Assembly (NCBI GenBank): GCA_024690695.1
Contig: JAILOS010000046.1
Location: forward strand, 1-10,274
Source of the DNA: Oscillospiraceae bacterium
GTDB taxonomy: Bacteria > Bacillota_A > Clostridia > Oscillospirales > Oscillospiraceae
Reading direction: 5' to 3'
DNA: 10,274 nucleotides
The notes under the pieces are model-generated. The model was not told where the DNA came from, did not search any database, and saw only the letters and a list, made by a program, of their open reading frames with translations. Shown piece after piece: positions 6,663-10,274 of this stretch; within the stretch, counting starts at the first letter, position 1, and the number at the start of each line of letters is the position of its first letter. The position numbers and the translations under genes are program-made.

Positions 6663-7889
6663 TCAGAAGGCCCATCTGCCGCGGCGGAAGATCGGAACGG
6701 TACGGCCGTCGCGGGTGACGGCGTCGATATCCAGGCCCTCGTAGCCGATCATGAAATCCACGTGCTCCATGGAGTCGTTGATGCCGAGCGCGCGGCACTC
6801 GTCGAGCGTCATGTTCTCGAAGCCCTTGATCGTGTCGGCGAAGCCCATGCCGAGCGCCAGATGGCAGGCGGCATTCTCGTCGAAGAGCGTGTTGTAGAAC
6901 AGCAGTCCGGACTCGGAGATCGGGGAATCGACGGGGACCAGCGCGCACTCGCCCAGATAGGCCGCGCCCTCGTCCATCGAGATCATCTGCTCCAGCAGCG
7001 CCTGGTTCTTTTCGGCCTTGACCTCGACGGCCTTGCCGTTTTCAAAGCGTACGGAGAAATTCTCGATCAGCTCGCCGTTGTAGGACAGAGGCTTGGTGGC
7101 GTAGACGACGCCCTCGGCCTTGCCCTTCATCGGGGAGGTAAAGCATTCCTCGGTGGGAATGTTGGGGTTGAAGAACACGCCGCTGATCTTGGTCCGGTCG
7201 CCGCCGCCCTTGAATTCGGCCTCGGGGATCATGCCGACGCGCAGATCGGTGCCGTTGTCGCCCTTGTAGTGCAGCTCGGCGATGCCCAGCGCGTTCAGGT
7301 AGGCGCAGCGGTCGTGCAGGTCCTTGTCGTGGGCCTCCCAGGCCGCCACGGGATCCTCGGTCACGCGGGAGGTGAAGAGGATGGCCTCCCACAGCTTTTC
7401 GATGGCCCGGCCCTTCGGCAGCTCGGGGAAGAGCTTCTTGGCCCAGGCCGCGCCGGGCACGGCGGCGATGCACCACTGGTACTTGTTCTCCATTTCGTCA
7501 TAGAAGGGCTTGACGATGGGCCAGCGCTTGCGGTCTGCCTTCGCCATCTTCCCCTGGTTGATGCCCTTCAGGCCGTCGGGATCCGAGGAGTCCAGAAAGA
7601 TCGTGCAGGGCAGGGTGTCGATGTAATGCCGGAGCCGCTCCTTCTCCCATTCCTCGACCTTCGCCATCGTGGTGACGGTCTGGTGACGGACGTGCAGCTT
7701 CTCCAGCGGCTGATGTCTGAACTCCACCTTGACCTTCCGGGCGCCGGCCTTGTAGCACTCGTCCACCAGCAGCTCCACGAACCTGGGCTGGTCGAGTTCG
7801 CAGGCGATGCGAACGTCCTGCCCCTTCTGGATGTTGGCGCCGACGCGGGCGATCAGGCGGGCATACTTTCTGAGAACGGTTTGTTTCAT
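6663..7889 (-). CDS. Aminopeptidase, family M29 (aminopeptidase T/AmpS type)
   Basis: The 408-residue length is typical of M29 aminopeptidases, cytoplasmic dimeric enzymes with two metal ions that remove N-terminal residues from peptides for amino acid recycling. All family metal ligands can be placed: E248 in NIPTEECFTSP, E314 in AYLGECALV, H343 in ACHLALG, and H376 and D378 in MEHVDFMIG. A tyrosine of the active site is probably Y332 in LLFYNTLFDE. The N-terminal part (YARLIARVGANIQKGQDVRI) is also characteristic of the family. The start is fixed by AAGGAG eight bases before the ATG. The protein ends RRGRWAF, close to the motif-bearing core as usual. It is probably monocistronic with its own promoter; the 3' end faces the lipoprotein terminator. 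No anomalies were seen. Confidence 0.95.
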   Translation of the reverse strand: MKQTVLRKYARLIARVGANIQKGQDVRIACELDQPRFVELLVDECYKAGARKVKVEFRHQPLEKLHVRHQTVTTMAKVEEWEKERLRHYIDTLPCTIFLDSSDPDGLKGINQGKMAKADRKRWPIVKPFYDEMENKYQWCIAAVPGAAWAKKLFPELPKGRAIEKLWEAILFTSRVTEDPVAAWEAHDKDLHDRCAYLNALGIAELHYKGDNGTDLRVGMIPEAEFKGGGDRTKISGVFFNPNIPTEECFTSPMKGKAEGVVYATKPLSYNGELIENFSVRFENGKAVEVKAEKNQALLEQMISMDEGAAYLGECALVPVDSPISESGLLFYNTLFDENAACHLALGMGFADTIKGFENMTLDECRALGINDSMEHVDFMIGYEGLDIDAVTRDGRTVPIFRRGRWAF

Positions 7890-7941
7890 GTCGTTTTCTC
7901 CTTATTCATGCGCATTTTGCGTTTTTTCGCTTTACGGGATC

Positions 7942-7970
7942 ATTGTACCACAGGCGGCGCGGACGGGCAA
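7942..7970 (-). promoter_or_regulatory. Promoter of the M29 aminopeptidase gene
   Basis: On the minus strand TTGCCC (7965-7970), 17 bases, then TACAAT (7942-7947) preceded by TGG, an extended -10 element. The leader of about 45 bases ends in AAGGAG before the ATG at 7889. Confidence 0.75.
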
Positions 7971-8029
7971 GCGGGAAGCGCAAAAAAACGCTCTCCGCGG
8001 CCGCCGTGAAGGCGCGCTGCTGCGAAAAA

Positions 8030-8055
8030 GGGACAGGGAACCGTCCCCTGTCCCA
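8030..8055 (-). repeat. REP-like palindrome, copy 1 (inverted relative to copies 2 and 3)
   Basis: Read on the minus strand this 26-base unit starts TGGGACAGGGGACGGTTC and matches copies 2 and 3 except near the other end, where it has CCCTGTCCC and lacks the final A. The arms GGGACAGGG (8030-8038) and CCCTGTCCC (8046-8054) are complementary. It marks the left edge of the AT-rich island. From memory, this TGGGACAGG...CCTGTCCCA sequence is widespread in Firmicutes and other phyla near REP-associated tyrosine transposases. Confidence 0.8.
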
Positions 8056-8119
8056 TTCGCTTGTCTAAGATATCGGAAGACAAAAGAATTGGCCGATCTT
8101 CTTTTAGATGCTCAAGGAT

Positions 8120-8710
8120 TCAGCGAGAATTGTCCAAAGGAATTGTTACAACTTCGGTATGATAATCATCTCCCGAGAAATATTCTATCATTACTTCGCT
8201 GTTGTTATTTGTGAATGAAGCGCTTATAAACGGTGTTGCTGTGGGAGAGAACGTTGTTGGGAAATCGGAAATCACTTGGCGAAAAGCAGATGCATCATAA
8301 ATATCTTGGATGATTATTTGACTACTGCCACAGAAAGCCACAGTATTATGGGTTTCTGCAAGAATACCATAAAAGGGCTCCGACTGCCGATGCTCAACTA
8401 TATCATAATAAATGCCCCATTTGGTTTCTTTGCCCGAACCAGCTTGTACAGAGACAAGAATAGTTTCTTCATCAACCTGTTTGATTTCTGGTTCTTTAGA
8501 AAAAGGACCTAATTCTTCAAAGGGCGTATGCTTGCTGTCGTATATAGTTATATAATAATTATTTTTACGTTCCGATATCATATAAGATTCAGATTGATCT
8601 GCAAGCATATTATCTATATCAATCTGAGCTGTTTCTTTATCTGTTCTACTACAAGAAGTAATAAGAAGCATCATTACGATTGCTAAAACAGGCCATCGAA
8701 TAGCCCGCAT
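8120..8710 (-). CDS. Putative lipoprotein of unknown function in an AT-rich island
   Basis: The protein has 196 residues. MRAIRWPVLAIVMMLLITSC is a lipoprotein signal with lipobox ITSC and lipidated Cys20. The mature part is acidic and strand-rich, with aromatic-rich pieces (NNYYITIYDS, KWGIYYDIVEHR, YFSGDDYHTEVVTI), suggesting a secreted beta-sheet domain. No enzyme motif was recognised. The start is supported by AAGGAGG seven bases before the ATG. Codon use is clearly more AT-rich than in the flanking genes, and REP-like repeats lie on both sides (8030-8055 and 8757-8783), which points to acquisition as a cassette. No promoter was found between the upstream repeat and the ATG, so it may depend on read-through from the GNAT operon or on a promoter not recognised here. 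It shares no obvious sequence similarity with the other island lipoprotein. Confidence 0.85.
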   Translation of the reverse strand: MRAIRWPVLAIVMMLLITSCSRTDKETAQIDIDNMLADQSESYMISERKNNYYITIYDSKHTPFEELGPFSKEPEIKQVDEETILVSVQAGSGKETKWGIYYDIVEHRQSEPFYGILAETHNTVAFCGSSQIIIQDIYDASAFRQVISDFPTTFSPTATPFISASFTNNNSEVMIEYFSGDDYHTEVVTIPLDNSR

Positions 8711-8756
8711 AATATCGCCTCCTTATCTATAGCGGAAAAACTTTCCTTCATATGTG

Positions 8757-8783
8757 TGGGACAGGGGACGGTTCTCTGTCCCA
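8757..8783 (+). repeat. REP-like palindrome, copy 2
   Basis: This 27-base unit begins TGGGACAGGGGACGGTTC and ends CTGTCCCA. The outer eight bases at each end (TGGGACAG and CTGTCCCA) are perfect complements, with a second GGGAC pairing possibility inside. It is identical to copy 3 and in the same orientation, 61 bases apart. It lies just upstream of the 196-residue lipoprotein gene. Confidence 0.85.
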
Positions 8784-8844
8784 CCATCTACAAGTCATCC
8801 AATGCACCGTGCCACTGTCGTTTTTGGCACGCCGGTCATCCGAG
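8784..8844. other. 61-base spacer with a small hairpin between two REP-like copies
   Basis: The spacer contains CGTGCC (8808-8813) paired with GGCACG (8826-8831) around a 12-base T-rich loop, and a direct repeat GTCATCC near each end (8794-8800 and 8835-8841). With the flanking identical repeats it resembles a bacterial interspersed mosaic element made of paired REPs. No coding potential was seen. Confidence 0.55.
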
Positions 8845-8871
8845 TGGGACAGGGGACGGTTCTCTGTCCCA
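8845..8871 (+). repeat. REP-like palindrome, copy 3
   Basis: Identical over 27 bases to the copy at 8757-8783 and in the same direction. It ends one base beyond the stop codon (8873-8875) of the second lipoprotein, so its hairpin would form at the end of that mRNA, where it could act as a terminator or protect the 3' end. Confidence 0.85.
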
Positions 8872-8872
8872 T

Positions 8873-9301
8873 TTATTGGAGTACTCGATTTAGAATAATT
8901 GTATCATATTGTCCGTCAAAGAAATAATCCTTACTTATCGTTATTACAACTTGCTGCTCGGTGCAAGTGCAATATCCTTCCAAAATATAGTCATCAAGAA
9001 TAACGTTGTTCCCTCCCCGATCTTTATGAATGAGAATCTTATAGCCCCAATCAATTGCGCAGCCTATATCAGATTTTTCGTCATTCCAAACTACATAACC
9101 CCGCATTTGTCCGTCTTCCTGAACTTGCAGGTTGATAATTGGATCTTCGCTCTGCCATTCACTACCTTTAAAATCATAGGGCGATATCCTTGAATTACGA
9201 TATGTTACAGGATCTGTACAGGCTGATATTATCAACATACCGAACAACAGCAAAAGTACCATCACGATGATTCGCGCATTCGTTCGGATAAAACGCAGCA
9301 A
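8873..9301 (-). CDS. Small putative lipoprotein, unknown function; TTG start proposed
   Basis: From a TTG at 9299-9301 the product has 142 residues, MLRFIRTNARIIVMVLLLLF and onwards to lipobox ISAC with lipidated Cys28. AAGGAGGG lies about 6-8 bases before this TTG. The mature part contains YDFKGSEWQSEDPIINLQV, a Cys-bearing middle (IGCAIDWGYKILIHKD) and LDDYILEGYCTC, ending FDGQYDTIILNRVL. It reads as a compact beta-sheet domain exported to the cell surface; the family was not recognised. The frame stays open upstream to an ATG at 9373 (with AAGGAGG) that would add 24 residues of an FMN reductase N-terminus, but that would bury the signal peptide, so TTG is preferred. A gene finder may well choose 9373. 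Base composition is AT-rich, as in the neighbouring island gene. Confidence 0.75.
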   Translation of the reverse strand: MLRFIRTNARIIVMVLLLLFGMLIISACTDPVTYRNSRISPYDFKGSEWQSEDPIINLQVQEDGQMRGYVVWNDEKSDIGCAIDWGYKILIHKDRGGNNVILDDYILEGYCTCTEQQVVITISKDYFFDGQYDTIILNRVLQ

Positions 9302-9373
9302 AGCCCTTCCCTCCTTCGCACAATTTGTGCTGCTGGGACAGGGCGAACCGCTGATGAGGATCAGTTTCTTCAT
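9302..9373 (-). pseudogene. N-terminal stub of an NADPH-dependent FMN reductase, in frame with the lipoprotein
   Basis: The 24 codons from the ATG at 9371-9373 read MKKLILISGSPCPSSTN and then unrelated sequence. MKKxLIISGSP is the usual first strand and phosphate-binding loop of NADPH-dependent FMN reductases and flavodoxin-like oxidoreductases; the remaining ~150 residues are absent. The start has AAGGAGG nine bases upstream and overlaps the GNAT stop as ATGA, so the lost reductase was translationally coupled to GNAT. Ten bases at 9334-9343 (TGGGACAGGG) equal the first ten of the REP-like repeats, which may mark the break point. Confidence 0.55.
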
Positions 9374-9870
9374 GAGTGGTCTTCCTCCTTCGCAGAAAAC
9401 CTGAATAGGGGATCGCCGTTTTCTTCGGTACCGTACTGGATCATCCCGCCCTTTTCCATGGCCCTGCGAGAAGCGAGATTGTCTTTGGCGCATCCGCCGT
9501 GAACGCCGGAAAGGGAATAGACCTCCGCGGCGATCCGCAGCAACTCTCTCACGCATTGGGTTCCGTACCCCTTGTTCCGATATTCCTCATCCAGCAGGAT
9601 GAAGATCTCCGGCTCAGTATGATTTTTACTTCCGTCCAAACCGCACCAGCCCATGATGGTCTGCGGATCCTCCGCGTTGCAGACCGCAAGGCACAGATGA
9701 ATCATGCAACCCGCGGTGTTTTTCAAGTAGTTGCCGCGCACATAGGAGATCGCGCCTTGGGCCTCCGGCAGAGAGATCGGACGATGATCGGAAGGCCAGG
9801 TCCGCGCGACCTCGGACAAATCGCCTTCCGTAACATAATGAAGGATCAGCCGATCCGTTCTATGATCCAT
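9370..9870 (-). CDS. GNAT-family N-acetyltransferase (RimJ/RimL-like)
   Basis: This 166-residue cytoplasmic protein fits the GNAT fold, which transfers acetyl from acetyl-CoA to an amine. It opens with TDRLILHYVTEGDLSEVART, the usual first strand and helix of the RimJ/RimL (Acetyltransf_3) group. IMGWCGLD and EIFILLDEEYRNKGYGTQCV (88-107) contain the acetyl-CoA pyrophosphate loop R98-N-K-G101-Y-G103-T. NLASRRAMEKGGM (131-143) is the last conserved helix, with the typical Asn. The substrate (protein N-terminus, antibiotic or small amine) cannot be assigned. The start is supported by AAAGGAGGAAACTC before the ATG. Its TGA overlaps the ATG of the FMN reductase stub, so these were an operon before the reductase was disrupted. 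Confidence 0.92.
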   Translation of the reverse strand: MDHRTDRLILHYVTEGDLSEVARTWPSDHRPISLPEAQGAISYVRGNYLKNTAGCMIHLCLAVCNAEDPQTIMGWCGLDGSKNHTEPEIFILLDEEYRNKGYGTQCVRELLRIAAEVYSLSGVHGGCAKDNLASRRAMEKGGMIQYGTEENGDPLFRFSAKEEDHS

Positions 9871-9923
9871 GAGTTTCCTCCTTTCGGTTCAGCCGTTCTG
9901 CAGTCTGCGTTTTTTTTGAGATG

Positions 9924-9952
9924 ATTATACCATACGCTACCGATGAAAACAA
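9924..9952 (-). promoter_or_regulatory. Strong sigma-A promoter of the GNAT operon
   Basis: On the minus strand TTGTTT (9947-9952), 17 bases, then a perfect TATAAT (9924-9929) preceded by TGG. It lies about 55 bases before the GNAT start codon, and an A-rich stretch follows in the leader. Confidence 0.85.
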
Positions 9953-10012
9953 GAAAACCTCTCTTGTTGAATAGAATAATTATACTTTTCCCTTTCTATC
10001 GGTTTCTCACTG

Positions 10013-10021
10013 TGCTATAAT
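10013..10021 (+). promoter_or_regulatory. Extended -10 promoter for the plus-strand gene at the right end
   Basis: TGCTATAAT is an extended -10 with a perfect hexamer (10016-10021). The -35 position 17 bases upstream holds only TTTCTA (9993-9998), so the TGn extension probably compensates. Transcription would start near 10028, giving a leader of about 80 bases. It is divergent from the GNAT promoter. Confidence 0.6.
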
Positions 10022-10047
10022 TCGACATGTTAGAGTCGAGAGCTGTA

Positions 10048-10103
10048 CTTTCATGCTGAATGAAAGATTTGAAAGCCTTGCCTATAACGGCGAACGGAGA
10101 TGA
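10048..10103 (+). other. Structured leader with a possible 16-codon upstream ORF
   Basis: CTTTCAT (10048-10054) pairs with ATGAAAG (10060-10066) over a 5-base loop. A short frame from the ATG at 10053 reads MLNERFESLAYNGERR and stops at TGA (10101-10103), six bases before the proposed GTG of the next gene and overlapping the in-frame ATG at 10100 as ATGA. The hairpin would cover the short frame's start. No good ribosome binding site precedes it, so translation is uncertain; it might equally be the tail of a lost upstream gene. Confidence 0.3.
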
Positions 10104-10108
10104 GTCTG

Positions 10109-10274
10109 GTGAAAAATGAGGAGATAAAAACTAAAATTCGGAGGAGTGCAGCCCGCTGGCCATTGGTGGTCAGCATAGTTTCGTTTCTGACAGTCCTTGC
10201 GATTTGCGCGCTCTATCACCAAACAGCGATTACACCCATGGAGAGCTTCGAGATCGGACCGGCGAGCGACCCGG
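10109..10274 (+). CDS. N-terminal part of a membrane-anchored protein (cut by window edge)
   Basis: An open frame runs to the window end. From the GTG at 10109 it reads MKNEEIKTKIRRSAARWPLV, then a single hydrophobic segment (about residues 18-36, LVVSIVSFLTVLAICALYHQ), then TAITPMESFEIGPASDP. A charged, basic N-terminus of about 17 residues before one membrane helix suggests a type II (N-in) membrane anchor with an extracellular C-terminal domain. GGAG at 10096-10099 lies 9 bases before the GTG; the in-frame ATG at 10100 directly abuts that GGAG and is therefore less likely. The family is not recognisable from 55 residues. Confidence 0.65.
   Translation, partial: MKNEEIKTKIRRSAARWPLVVSIVSFLTVLAICALYHQTAITPMESFEIGPASDP

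Noticed and set aside
6624..8009. A 461-codon plus-strand open frame opposite the M29 peptidase
   Set aside because: The minus strand carries a complete peptidase with all metal ligands; the plus-strand product is repetitive in charged residues and runs across the peptidase promoter.
8718..8731. TATAGA as a -10 element for the 196-residue lipoprotein
   Set aside because: It would place the transcript start inside the ribosome binding site, and no -35 hexamer is present at a suitable distance.
8757..8871. Possible CRISPR unit: two identical 27-base repeats with a 61-base spacer
   Set aside because: There are only two direct copies, the spacer is too long and contains its own hairpin, a third copy is inverted and distant, and no cas gene is near. 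REP-type palindromes fit better.

Overview
The window looks like a chromosomal segment of a high-GC member of the Clostridia (Oscillospiraceae-like gut or sludge Firmicute). This rests on strong AGGAGG-type ribosome binding sites in front of nearly every gene, sigma-A type promoters with 17-base spacers, TetR/MATE and BamE-like lipoprotein gene types common in such genomes, and GC-rich third codon positions. Taxonomy is inference only; no rRNA or other marker is present. Most genes lie on the minus strand.

Region 1 (1-1824): a TetR-type regulator cut by the window edge lies downstream of a MATE efflux pump on the same strand. Between them is a 164-base imperfect palindrome with about 25-base terminal inverted repeats and TA at its ends, a probable MITE that supplies the last codons and stop of the pump. 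The pump promoter is overlapped by a perfect 16+16 base palindrome, a likely operator.

Region 2 (1847-2316): a scar. The C-terminal tail of a MOFRL-type glycerate kinase (minus) abuts the C-terminal tail of a D-2-hydroxyacid dehydrogenase (plus). Both amino-terminal parts and the divergent promoter region are gone, while the plus-strand gene's terminator survives.

Region 3 (2316-6611): a PLP aminotransferase with a near-consensus promoter; a 751-residue membrane protein that looks like an M48 metallopeptidase with a destroyed zinc site; and, divergent from it, a BamE-like lipoprotein with its own promoter and a strong terminator.

Region 4 (6663-8029): an M29 aminopeptidase with all expected metal ligands and its own promoter.

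Region 5 (8030-9373): an AT-rich island with two small lipoproteins of unknown function, bracketed by copies of a 26-27 base REP-like palindrome. The second lipoprotein is joined in frame to a 24-codon stub of an NADPH-dependent FMN reductase, which is translationally coupled to an upstream GNAT acetyltransferase.

Region 6 (9370-10274): the GNAT gene and its promoter, a divergent promoter, and the start of a plus-strand membrane protein cut off by the window edge.

The most notable points are the MITE-like palindrome, the glycerate-pathway scar, the M48 pseudo-peptidase, and the REP-bracketed lipoprotein cassettes with the chimeric junction.
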